Assembly: GCA_031424095.1 (NCBI GenBank)
Contig: JANPGU010000367.1
Coordinates: 1-20,763, forward strand
Length of the DNA stretch: 20,763 nt
Direction: 5' to 3'
From: ZC4RG30 sp031424095
GTDB taxonomy: Bacteria; Pseudomonadota; Gammaproteobacteria; Steroidobacterales; Steroidobacteraceae
A program made the translations under genes and the position numbers. The notes below the pieces were generated by a model. It was not told the origin of the DNA, ran no database searches, and saw only the letters and a program-made list of their open reading frames with translations. Below are positions 1 to 7,502 of the stretch, piece by piece. The stretch's first letter is position 1, and every line of letters starts with the position of its first letter.

Positions 1-1
1 G

Positions 2-862
2 TCGGCGGGCGTGCGCCTCGAACGGCGCGGCGCCAGCTATCGCGACAGCAATGCGCTGCGCAGCAGCCCGGTCGATCTGATGTCGGGCGGTCATTTCGCG
101 CTCACCTGGCAGGTGGCGGAAGGCCGTTCGCTGTATGCGGCGCTGACGCGCGGCTACAAGGCGGGCGGCATCAATCCCACCGCTGCGGAAATCGATCCCG
201 CGCTGCGCAACTTCGAGCCCGAGTCACTGTGGAGCCTGGAAACGGGACTGCGCACGAAATCTACCGATGGCCGCTTCGACAGCCAGACCAGCCTGTTTTA
301 CATGCGCCGCAGTCACCAGCAGGTGTCGAGCTCGGTGCAGGCTGATCCCGGCAATCCACTGGACTTCGTACTGCTCACGGACAATGCCGCGCGTGGCGAC
401 AATCTGGGACTGGAGGCCGAGCTCGGCTGGCGGCCGGTCACTTCGCTGCGTCTCGGCGCTACGCTGGCGCTGCTGCGCGCGCAGTTCCTCGACTATGTGC
501 TGGAGGGCCGCGATCTCGGTGGCCGCGACGCGCCACATGCGCCCAGCTATCAACTTGGCCTCTCGGCCGGCTGGCATGGCGCCCGTGGCCAGTTTGCGCA
601 GGCCGAGTTCCAGGCAGTCGATGCTTTCTATTTCAGCGCCAGCCATGACGAGCGCGCACCGGCATACCAGCTGGTGAATCTGCGACTTGGCTTCCAGGCG
701 CAGCGCTGGAGTGCAACGCTGTACGCGCGCAACCTGCTCAATGAGCATTACGCGGTGCGCGGGTTCTACTTCGGCAATGAACCGCCGGACTATGCCGCCA
801 AACGCTATATCCAGAACGGGGATCCGCGCCAGGTTGGTGTGCGCTTGGCATTCACCTTCTGA
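2..862 (+). CDS. TonB-dependent outer-membrane receptor, C-terminal part (5' end outside window)
   Basis: The reading frame is open from base 2, so only the last 286 residues of a larger receptor are present. These receptors are outer-membrane beta-barrels that use TonB/ExbBD energy to import scarce ligands. The segment shows alternating hydrophobic/polar strands, barrel phrases such as LYAALTRGYKAGGINP and LYARNLLNEHYAVRG, and a C-terminal LAFTF. A terminal Phe is the usual outer-membrane barrel assembly signal. No plug or TonB box can be seen because the N-terminus is missing. The next three genes point to thiamine, with gaps of only a few bases, so I infer that thiamine or a thiamine derivative is the ligand. 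The barrel itself does not show this. Receptor family is confident; ligand is inference. Confidence 0.9.
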   Translation, partial: SAGVRLERRGASYRDSNALRSSPVDLMSGGHFALTWQVAEGRSLYAALTRGYKAGGINPTAAEIDPALRNFEPESLWSLETGLRTKSTDGRFDSQTSLFYMRRSHQQVSSSVQADPGNPLDFVLLTDNAARGDNLGLEAELGWRPVTSLRLGATLALLRAQFLDYVLEGRDLGGRDAPHAPSYQLGLSAGWHGARGQFAQAEFQAVDAFYFSASHDERAPAYQLVNLRLGFQAQRWSATLYARNLLNEHYAVRGFYFGNEPPDYAAKRYIQNGDPRQVGVRLAFTF

Positions 863-877
863 ACAATGGGAACCAAC

Positions 878-1123
878 ATGAACATCGCCGTTGAAATCAG
901 CATGTATCCACTGGCGGAAGAATATCTTCCCGCCATCCAGTCGTTCATCGACCGCCTGCGCAGCAATGACAGGCTGCAGGTGCTCACCAATACGATGAGT
1001 ACGCAGGTGTTCGGCGACCTGGATGAGGTATTCGCAACATTGCAGCGTGAAATAAAGTCCAGTTTTGAAGCCGGTCCGCGGGCCGTGTTCGTGACCAAAT
1101 TTCTCGCCCCGGCAGCGAACTAG
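878..1123 (+). CDS. YkoF/MTH1187-like thiamine-binding protein
   Basis: A small protein of 81 residues from the ATG at 878. An in-frame ATG at 866 would add four residues, but 878 has a GGGAA 5 nt upstream and gives the family-like opening MNIAVEISMYPL. The pattern (an ISxYPL strand, YLPAIQSFIDRL helix, then LTNTMSTQVFGDLDEV and a final VFVTKF strand) resembles the ferredoxin-fold thiamine-binding families YkoF and MTH1187. In Bacillus, ykoF lies in a thiamine-riboswitch operon with an ECF-type transporter. There is no signal peptide, so a cytoplasmic thiamine or HMP binder/buffer is most likely. It lies 15 nt after the receptor and one base before the pnuT-like gene. Family fairly sure; ligand inferred from family and context. 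Confidence 0.75.
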   Translation: MNIAVEISMYPLAEEYLPAIQSFIDRLRSNDRLQVLTNTMSTQVFGDLDEVFATLQREIKSSFEAGPRAVFVTKFLAPAAN

Positions 1124-1124
1124 C

Positions 1125-1730
1125 ATGGACGTGCCCAGCGCCGCATCCCTGTGGGCCAGCCTACGTGCAACCAGTGCCGCGGAGTGGCTGGCGGTGGCAA
1201 CGGGCGTGGTATACATCCTGCTCATCATGCGTCGCAACCGCTGGGGCTGGCTGGCTGGGGGCATCAGTTCGCTGATCCTCGCGGCACTTGCGGCCCGCTC
1301 GCATCTGCCCATGCAGGCGCTGTTGCAGCTCTCCTATGTTGCTGCCGCCGTTTACGGCTGGTGGAGCTGGGCACCTGAAACCCAGGCGCAGCGCGTGTCG
1401 ACATGGAACTGGCGTGGGCATGCGCTGGCGCTGGCGGTTTGCATTGCAGTGAGTCTGGGCCTTGCACGGCTGCTGGCCGGCGAGGGGTATTCAGCCTTTC
1501 CGTTCTTGGACTCGCTGGTGGCCTGCGCGGGGCTTTTCGCCACCTGGCTGGTGGCACGCGTCTATCTGGAAAACTGGCTGTACTGGATTGTCATCGACAC
1601 GATCTCCATTTTCCTGTTTCTCTCGCAGGGACTGGTGGTCGCCGCCAGCCTGTTTGCGATGTACCTGATCATCTCCGTGCTGGGCCTGCGCAGCTGGTGG
1701 CTGATCCGCCGTGATCAGCGGGCAGCATGA
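1125..1730 (+). CDS. pnuT: PnuC/PnuT-family membrane transporter, probably for thiamine
   Basis: This 201-residue protein is almost entirely hydrophobic, with about seven membrane segments (roughly residues 20-36, 40-57, 62-82, 99-117, 125-145, 150-167 and 170-192). It carries the Trp-rich features of the PnuC family: WWSW at 79-82 and ENWLYWIVID at 149-158. PnuC proteins move vitamin-like substrates by facilitated diffusion, and intracellular phosphorylation traps the substrate. PnuC itself takes nicotinamide riboside; PnuT members take thiamine. The thiamine reading here comes from the flanking YkoF-like gene and kinase. The start lies one base after the previous stop, and its stop overlaps the kinase start in an ATGA, so translation is probably coupled. 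A nicotinamide riboside substrate is the main alternative. Confidence 0.78.
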   Translation: MDVPSAASLWASLRATSAAEWLAVATGVVYILLIMRRNRWGWLAGGISSLILAALAARSHLPMQALLQLSYVAAAVYGWWSWAPETQAQRVSTWNWRGHALALAVCIAVSLGLARLLAGEGYSAFPFLDSLVACAGLFATWLVARVYLENWLYWIVIDTISIFLFLSQGLVVAASLFAMYLIISVLGLRSWWLIRRDQRAA

Positions 1731-2527
1731 TTCCGCCAGATATCCTGGCCCTTATCCCGGGATGCGCCGAGGGTCAGCCGCCCCGGCTGGTGCAGGCCTT
1801 GCCTGGTGGACGGGGTTGCAACCTGGTGCTGCGGGTCGACACTGCCGCCGGACGTTTCGTATTGCGGCAGCGCCAGCCGCCACTGGACCGACCCGGTGCC
1901 GCGGCGCAGATGGAGCTGCGCAGCCACGTGCTTGCCGCCGCTGCTGGGCTGGCGCCGCGGGTCATCAATGCGGCGCTGGATGGCCGCTGGCTGCTGATGG
2001 ACTTCATCGATGCGCCGTTGTGGACCGAGGAACAGCTGCTGTCTGCCGAGGGCGTTGCGCGACTGGGCTCAAGGCTCGCGCAACTGCATGCACTGCCAAC
2101 ACCTGCCGGACTGTCTATTTTCGATGCCTCGTTGATCGCCGACCGCTATATCGACCAGTTGCGGGCGGCAGACGCCGCAGCAGCCACCGCGCACCTGCCC
2201 CTGCTGTCGCGCGTGCGTGACCTTTCGCAGGCCATTTCGGGCCTCGCCGGCAGCAATGTGCTCAATCACGGCGATCTGCAGGTCGCCAACCTGCTGGGCA
2301 GCGCGCCGGTGATGATCGACTGGGAATACGCCCAGATCGCCGATGCGACCTATGACATCGCCTGTCTGTTGACTTATTACCCTCGCCTGGAGACCCGGCT
2401 GGACCGGCTGCTGGGAAGCGCCGGACTGTCGAATCTGGCCGAACTGGCCGTTCTGGCGCTGCAGCGGGAGTGCTTTGGCTGCCTGGACCGACTCTGGAAC
2501 GCAGTCAACAGTACGAAAGCTGGATAA
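1727..2527 (+). CDS. APH/choline-kinase-fold phosphotransferase, probable thiamine kinase
   Basis: The protein has 266 residues, close to the size of E. coli ThiK. The kinase core is clear: the catalytic-loop motif NHGDLQVANLL (residues 180-190, with H181, D183 and N188) and the metal-binding MIDWEYAQ (196-203, D198), followed by DATYDIACLL. A Gly-rich loop (LPGGRGCNLVLRVD, 25-38) and an FVLRQRQ strand mark the nucleotide lobe. The fold is shared by thiamine, choline, aminoglycoside and fructosamine kinases, so motifs alone do not fix the substrate. The 4-nt overlap with the pnuT-like gene supports thiamine kinase (thiamine to thiamine monophosphate), trapping the imported vitamin. The later ThiL step is not in the window. 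Confidence 0.78.
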   Translation: MIPPDILALIPGCAEGQPPRLVQALPGGRGCNLVLRVDTAAGRFVLRQRQPPLDRPGAAAQMELRSHVLAAAAGLAPRVINAALDGRWLLMDFIDAPLWTEEQLLSAEGVARLGSRLAQLHALPTPAGLSIFDASLIADRYIDQLRAADAAAATAHLPLLSRVRDLSQAISGLAGSNVLNHGDLQVANLLGSAPVMIDWEYAQIADATYDIACLLTYYPRLETRLDRLLGSAGLSNLAELAVLALQRECFGCLDRLWNAVNSTKAG

Positions 2528-2530
2528 GTA

Positions 2531-2591
2531 CCTGCCGGCGCAGGCAAAATGGCCTGCTATCCCATTAGCCCTAGAGGCGCGCTGCGACATC
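2531..2591. other. short intergenic spacer with hairpin between thiamine and methyl-cycle operons
   Basis: The spacer between the kinase stop and the ferredoxin start holds a perfect 6-bp hairpin, GCAGGC (2540-2545) with GCCTGC (2552-2557) and a 6-nt loop. A competing 5-bp hairpin is CCTGC/GCAGG (2531-2535 with 2540-2544). No T-run follows, so an intrinsic terminator is not convincing. No good -35/-10 pair or strong Shine-Dalgarno is visible. A promoter for the ferredoxin/adoK/metK group could lie here or inside the kinase gene. Confidence 0.3.
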
Positions 2592-2906
2592 ATGGCATTG
2601 ATCAAGGTTAAGGACCGCGACGGGGTCGAGCACGATGTCGAAGGCAACCCCAGTTTCACATTGATGGAGAACCTGCGCGACCTGGACTATGGCGTGGCCG
2701 CAGTCTGCGGCGGCATGTGCGCCTGCGCGACCTGTCATGTGTATGTGGATCCGGAATGGCTGGCGAAACTTCCGCCCATGCATTCCGACGAAAAGGACCT
2801 GCTTAGCGATCTCTCCACCTTCCGGCCGAATTCGCGCCTTTCCTGCCAGATCAAGTTTTCCGAAGCGCTGGCGGGCCTGAAGGTCCGCATTGCCGACGAC
2901 GAATGA
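2592..2906 (+). CDS. adrenodoxin/putidaredoxin-type [2Fe-2S] ferredoxin
   Basis: A 104-residue one-electron carrier. Cluster ligands follow the adrenodoxin spacing C-x5-C-x2-C-x36-C: C39, C45, C48 and C85. The ligand loop reads CGGMCACATCHVYVD, with one extra Cys at 43 that is common in bacterial members. I chose the ATG at 2592 because MALIKVKDRDG begins the family's first beta strand; the in-frame extension upstream to 2475 would run through the kinase gene and matches nothing. No strong Shine-Dalgarno precedes it. Such ferredoxins serve P450s, Rieske oxygenases or Fe-S assembly, and no partner reductase or oxygenase is adjacent. Its stop codon overlaps the ribosome-binding site of adoK, so the two are probably co-translated. 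Physiological partner unknown. Confidence 0.9.
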   Translation: MALIKVKDRDGVEHDVEGNPSFTLMENLRDLDYGVAAVCGGMCACATCHVYVDPEWLAKLPPMHSDEKDLLSDLSTFRPNSRLSCQIKFSEALAGLKVRIADDE

Positions 2907-2909
2907 GGA
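2905..2909 (+). promoter_or_regulatory. ribosome-binding site of adoK overlapping the ferredoxin stop
   Basis: GAGGA starts on the second base of the ferredoxin TGA and ends 4 nt before the ATG at 2914. This decides the adoK start over the in-frame ATG at 2890, and suggests that ribosomes ending on the ferredoxin reinitiate on adoK. Confidence 0.7.
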
Positions 2910-2913
2910 CCGG

Positions 2914-3867
2914 ATGAAGCAGCCCACCCTTAAGCCTGGCAAGGCACTGATCTGCGGTTCGATGGCCTATGACACCATCATGGTGTTCAACGACCAGTTC
3001 CGTAATCACATCCTGCCGGACAAGCTGCACATGCTGAATGTGTCGTTCCTGGTCCTCGAGATGCGCCGGGAGTTCGGCGGCTGCGCCGGCAATATCGCCT
3101 ATAACCTCAAGCTGTTGGGCGATGTCGGACATGTCATGGCCACAGTGGGGCACGATTTCGGGCCCTATGCGCAGTGGATGGACAGCCATGGCGTGCCCCG
3201 CGATTACCTGCAGACTGTGCTGACCGAGCATACCGGCCAGGCCTTCATCACCACCGACCTCGACAACAACCAGATCACGGCCTTCCATCCTGGTGCCATG
3301 GGGCATTCGCACCTGAACAATGTGGCGGATGCAGACAATGTGTCGATTGGAATCGTGGCCCCGGATGGTCGCGACGGCATGATCCAGCATGCGAAACAGT
3401 TTGCTGCAGCGGATATCCCGTTCATTTTCGACCCCGGTCAGGGCCTGCCGATGTTCAGCGGTGAGGACCTGCGCAGCTTCATCGGCCAGGCGACCTGGGT
3501 GACCGTCAATGACTACGAATGGAGCCTGATGTCGGACCGCACCGGATGGGATGAGGCGGACGTATCGGAACAGGTCGCGGCGCTGATCGTGACGCATGGT
3601 GGCAGCGGTTCCACCGTGTATACCGCAGATGGCAAGCTGGACATCCCGCCCGCGCCAGCCCGCTCGGTGGTGGATCCGACCGGATGCGGCGATGCGTATC
3701 GGGCTGGCCTGCTGCATGGGTTGATGCACGGGCTGCCGTGGGAAAAGACTGCCCGGATCGCTTCATTGCTCGGGTCACTCAAGATCGAGTCGCGCGGCAC
3801 GCAGAATCACAGCTTCACGCCGGTCCAGTTCCGGCAACGTTACGAAACACTTTTCGGTGCACTGTAG
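2914..3867 (+). CDS. adoK: adenosine kinase, PfkB family
   Basis: The protein has 317 residues. The PfkB fold is shown by GSMAYDTIM near the N-terminus (15-23), EFGGCAGNIAYNLKLLG (53-69) and the signature DPTGCGDAYRAG (254-265), with D260 as the expected catalytic base. Phrases such as FLVLEMRREFGGCAGNIAY and AFHPGAM match the mycobacterial AdoK subgroup better than ribokinase or fructokinase, as far as I can recall. The reaction is adenosine + ATP to AMP + ADP. It sits directly before metK and ahcY; AhcY releases adenosine, which inhibits AhcY in reverse, so an adenosine kinase would pull the cycle forward. The frame ends with three consecutive stop codons. A generic sugar kinase is the less likely alternative. 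Confidence 0.85.
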   Translation: MKQPTLKPGKALICGSMAYDTIMVFNDQFRNHILPDKLHMLNVSFLVLEMRREFGGCAGNIAYNLKLLGDVGHVMATVGHDFGPYAQWMDSHGVPRDYLQTVLTEHTGQAFITTDLDNNQITAFHPGAMGHSHLNNVADADNVSIGIVAPDGRDGMIQHAKQFAAADIPFIFDPGQGLPMFSGEDLRSFIGQATWVTVNDYEWSLMSDRTGWDEADVSEQVAALIVTHGGSGSTVYTADGKLDIPPAPARSVVDPTGCGDAYRAGLLHGLMHGLPWEKTARIASLLGSLKIESRGTQNHSFTPVQFRQRYETLFGAL

Positions 3868-3887
3868 TAGTAAGGACAGCATCCAAT

Positions 3888-5060
3888 ATGAGCCACAGCT
3901 ATCTGTTTACGTCCGAGTCGGTGTCGGAAGGCCATCCGGACAAGGTTTCGGACCAGATTTCCGACGCGATCCTCGACGCCATCCTGGCGGAAGACAAGTA
4001 CTCCCGTGTTGCTGCCGAAACGCTGTGCAATACCGGGCTGGTGGTGCTTGCCGGTGAGATCACCACCAAGGCGAAGATCGACTATCACTCGGTGGTGCGC
4101 GGTGTCATCAAGGACATCGGTTACGACAACACCGACTACGGCATCGACTACAAGGGCTGCGCCGTGCTGGTGGCGTATGACACGCAGTCGCCCGACATTG
4201 CGCAGGGTGTGGATGAAGGCAAGGGCCTGAATCTGGATCAGGGCGCTGGCGACCAGGGTCTGATGTTCGGCTATGCCGTCAACGAAACGTCCGAGCTGAT
4301 GCCGCTGCCGCTGCATCTGTCGCATCGGCTGGTCGAACGCCAGGCTGCGTTGCGCAAGAACGGCAAATTGCACTGGCTGCGGCCGGACGCGAAATCGCAG
4401 GTCACCGTCAAGTATGTGGATGGCAAGCCGAGCGAGATCGACACCGTGGTGCTGTCGACGCAGCATCACCCGGAGATCAGCCACAAGGATCTGAGCGAGG
4501 CGGTGATCGAAGAGATCATCAAGCCGGTGCTGCCGCCCGAACTGGTCGGCAAGAAGATCAACTACCTCATCAACCCGACCGGCCGCTTCGTGGTCGGTGG
4601 CCCGCAGGGCGACTGCGGCCTGACGGGCCGCAAGATCATCGTCGACACCTATGGCGGCGCTGCGCCGCATGGTGGTGGCGCGTTCTCGGGCAAGGATCCG
4701 ACCAAGGTCGATCGTTCGGCGGCCTATGCGGCGCGCTACGTGGCGAAGAACATCGTCGCCGCGGGCCTCGCCGATCGTTGCCAGGTGCAGGTCTCTTATG
4801 CCATCGGCGTGGCGAAACCCACCAGCATCATGGCGACCACGTTCGGCACCGGCAAGATCTCCGACGAGAAAATCGAAGAGCTGATCGCCCGGCACTTCGA
4901 CCTGCGTCCGAAAGGCATCGTGCAGATGCTCGACCTGCTGCGCCCGATCTATCGCAAGACGGCGGCGTACGGGCACTTCGGTCGCAACGAGCCGACCTTC
5001 AGCTGGGAAAAGACGGACAAGGCCGCGGCACTGGCCGCGGATGCCGGCATCAAGAAGTAA
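3888..5060 (+). CDS. metK: S-adenosylmethionine synthetase
   Basis: The enzyme makes SAM from methionine and ATP, releasing phosphate and pyrophosphate. It has 390 residues, the normal length. Family motifs are complete: GHPDK (15-19), the signature GAGDQGLMFGYA (119-130) and the phosphate-loop GGGAFSGKDPTKVDRSAAY (262-280). The ATG at 3888 gives the canonical MSHSYLFTSESVSEGHPDK; the frame continues upstream without a stop through adoK, but that part is not homologous. AAGGA at 3872-3876 is the likely ribosome-binding site, about 11 nt from the start and slightly far. It lies 20 nt after adoK and ahead of the riboswitch, so this gene is not under direct SAH control. Confidence 0.98.
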   Translation: MSHSYLFTSESVSEGHPDKVSDQISDAILDAILAEDKYSRVAAETLCNTGLVVLAGEITTKAKIDYHSVVRGVIKDIGYDNTDYGIDYKGCAVLVAYDTQSPDIAQGVDEGKGLNLDQGAGDQGLMFGYAVNETSELMPLPLHLSHRLVERQAALRKNGKLHWLRPDAKSQVTVKYVDGKPSEIDTVVLSTQHHPEISHKDLSEAVIEEIIKPVLPPELVGKKINYLINPTGRFVVGGPQGDCGLTGRKIIVDTYGGAAPHGGGAFSGKDPTKVDRSAAYAARYVAKNIVAAGLADRCQVQVSYAIGVAKPTSIMATTFGTGKISDEKIEELIARHFDLRPKGIVQMLDLLRPIYRKTAAYGHFGRNEPTFSWEKTDKAAALAADAGIKK

Positions 5061-5070
5061 TCTGAAAGGC

Positions 5071-5143
5071 GAACCGCCGAGGAGCGCTGCAGCGTCCTGG
5101 GACGCGAGGCTCGGTGGGTTCGCCGGTTTGGTCAACGGCGCTC
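5071..5143 (+). promoter_or_regulatory. S-adenosylhomocysteine (SAH) riboswitch aptamer
   Basis: Conserved blocks of the SAH (ahcY-type) riboswitch are present in order: CCGCCGAGGAGCGCTGC (5074-5090), AGGCTCGG (5107-5114) and CAACGGCGCTC (5133-5143). The structure can be drawn by hand. CCGCCGAG (5074-5081) pairs with CTCGGTGG (5110-5117) as 8 bp with one G-U, extended by GAA/TTC (5071-5073 with 5119-5121) past a bulged G. GCGTC/GACGC (5092-5096 with 5101-5105) forms an inner hairpin with a 4-nt loop. GAGCGC (5082-5087) pairs perfectly with GCGCTC (5138-5143) as the pseudoknot. It lies right before ahcY, the usual place for this class, which activates SAH disposal when SAH builds up. Confidence 0.93.
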
Positions 5144-5170
5144 TCTAACTACTTACAATTGATAGAGAGG
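5141..5170 (+). promoter_or_regulatory. candidate expression platform sequestering the ahcY ribosome-binding site
   Basis: CTCTCTA (5141-5147) is perfectly complementary to TAGAGAG (5163-5169), which contains most of the ahcY Shine-Dalgarno GAGAGG (5165-5170), 5 nt before the ATG. The first three bases of that segment (5141-5143) also close the aptamer pseudoknot, so the two pairings exclude each other. SAH binding should therefore free the ribosome-binding site. This is read directly from complementarity; the switching itself is inferred. Confidence 0.65.
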
Positions 5171-5175
5171 TTCAC

Positions 5176-6591
<1,416 letters not shown>

Positions 6592-6611
6592 AGGATTAAG
6601 CGAGGCATGCT

Positions 6612-7481
6612 GTGACGGCAAGAATCATCGATGGCAAGGCGGTCGCCCGCAAACTGCGGGCCGAGTACGCCTTGCGCGTGGAGAGCCTGAAGTCACAGCA
6701 TGGCCTGACGCCGGGAATTGCAGTGGTGCTGGTGGGGGATAGTCCCGCCTCCCAGGTCTATGTGCGCAACAAGATCCTGGCCTGCAAGGAAGCCGGCATT
6801 CATTCCGAGCTGTACCACATGCCGGCCAGCGCTTCCGAAGGAGAGTTGCTGGCCCGCATCGATGCGCTCAATGCCGATCCGAAAGTGCATGGCATCCTGG
6901 TGCAGTTGCCGCTGCCGCCACAATTTGAAGTGGCTAATGTGCTGGAACGAATTTCAGTGGAGAAGGACGTCGATGGCTTCCATCTCTACAACGTTGGCGG
7001 CCTGGTAACGGGCAACACGGTATTCCCGCCCTGCACTCCATTTGGAGTGCAGAAACTGCTGGAGTACGAGAAAGTCCCCATTGCGGGGCAGAATGTCGTG
7101 GTGGTGGGTGCCAGCAACATTGTTGGCAAGCCCATGGCATTGATGCTGATGCAGCAGGATGCAACGGTCTGCATCTGCCACAAGAAGACCAAGGATCTCG
7201 GGCAGTTCACGATGCTGGCGGACATCCTCGTCGTCGCGGCCGGCGTCCCCGGCCTGATCGTGCCGCAGATGGTCAAGACCGGTGTAGTCGTGATCGACGT
7301 CGGCATCAATCGCCTGCCAGACGGACGCCTGGTTGGAGACGTGGATTTCGAAGGAGTGAGCAAGAAGGCGTCACTCATCTCGCCTGTGCCAGGTGGTGTG
7401 GGTCCGATGACCATCACCATGCTCCTGCACAATACTATTGTTTCCGCAGAGCGCTCCTTGCGGGAGCGCGCTGCAACCTGA
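6612..7481 (+). CDS. folD: bifunctional methylenetetrahydrofolate dehydrogenase/cyclohydrolase
   Basis: FolD interconverts 5,10-methylene-THF, methenyl-THF and 10-formyl-THF with NADP. The protein has 289 residues. Catalytic Y50 and K54 stand in SQVYVRNK, followed by KVHGILVQLPLPPQ, DVDGFHLYNVGGL, PCTPFGVQKLLE, the cofactor loop GASNIVGKPMA and PVPGGVGPMTITMLLHNT. I chose the GTG at 6612 because GAGG (6602-6605) lies 6 nt upstream and MTARIIDGKAVA is the family opening; the nearby ATG at 6607 stops after two codons. It follows ahcY by 20 nt and is probably co-transcribed, so it may share the SAH response. SAH riboswitches more often precede ahcY with metF or metH, so folD here is a variation. 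Confidence 0.96.
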   Translation: MTARIIDGKAVARKLRAEYALRVESLKSQHGLTPGIAVVLVGDSPASQVYVRNKILACKEAGIHSELYHMPASASEGELLARIDALNADPKVHGILVQLPLPPQFEVANVLERISVEKDVDGFHLYNVGGLVTGNTVFPPCTPFGVQKLLEYEKVPIAGQNVVVVGASNIVGKPMALMLMQQDATVCICHKKTKDLGQFTMLADILVVAAGVPGLIVPQMVKTGVVVIDVGINRLPDGRLVGDVDFEGVSKKASLISPVPGGVGPMTITMLLHNTIVSAERSLRERAAT

Positions 7482-7500
7482 TCAGCCTGCGCAAGCTGAT
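7451..7500. terminator. possible bidirectional terminator between folD and moeB
   Basis: Two hairpins lie at the convergent ends: GCGCTCC/GGAGCGC (7451-7457 with 7463-7469) inside the last folD codons, and ATCAGC/GCTGAT (7481-7486 with 7495-7500) at the junction. Neither is followed by a T-run on either strand, so intrinsic termination is only a possibility. Confidence 0.25.
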
Positions 7501-7502
7501 GC

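Noticed and set aside
2475..2591. N-terminal extension of the ferredoxin
   Set aside because: The added residues lie partly within the kinase gene and match no ferredoxin N-terminus; MALIKVKDRDG is the natural start.
2706..2736. Extra cysteine (C43) in the ferredoxin cluster loop as a sign of a novel cluster
   Set aside because: CGGxCxCxTC loops are common among bacterial adrenodoxin-type ferredoxins, and the standard four ligands are present.
2914..3867. Ribokinase or fructokinase identity for the PfkB-family kinase
   Set aside because: Placement between a ferredoxin and metK/ahcY and the AdoK-like sequence phrases favour adenosine kinase.
3684..3887. N-terminal extension of MetK
   Set aside because: It runs through adoK in another frame and lies before the canonical MSHSYLFTSESVSEGHPDK start.
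6607..6615. Minimal ATG-CTG-TGA frame overlapping the folD GTG start
   Set aside because: It is two codons long and probably chance; the GAGG upstream is well placed for the GTG start itself.
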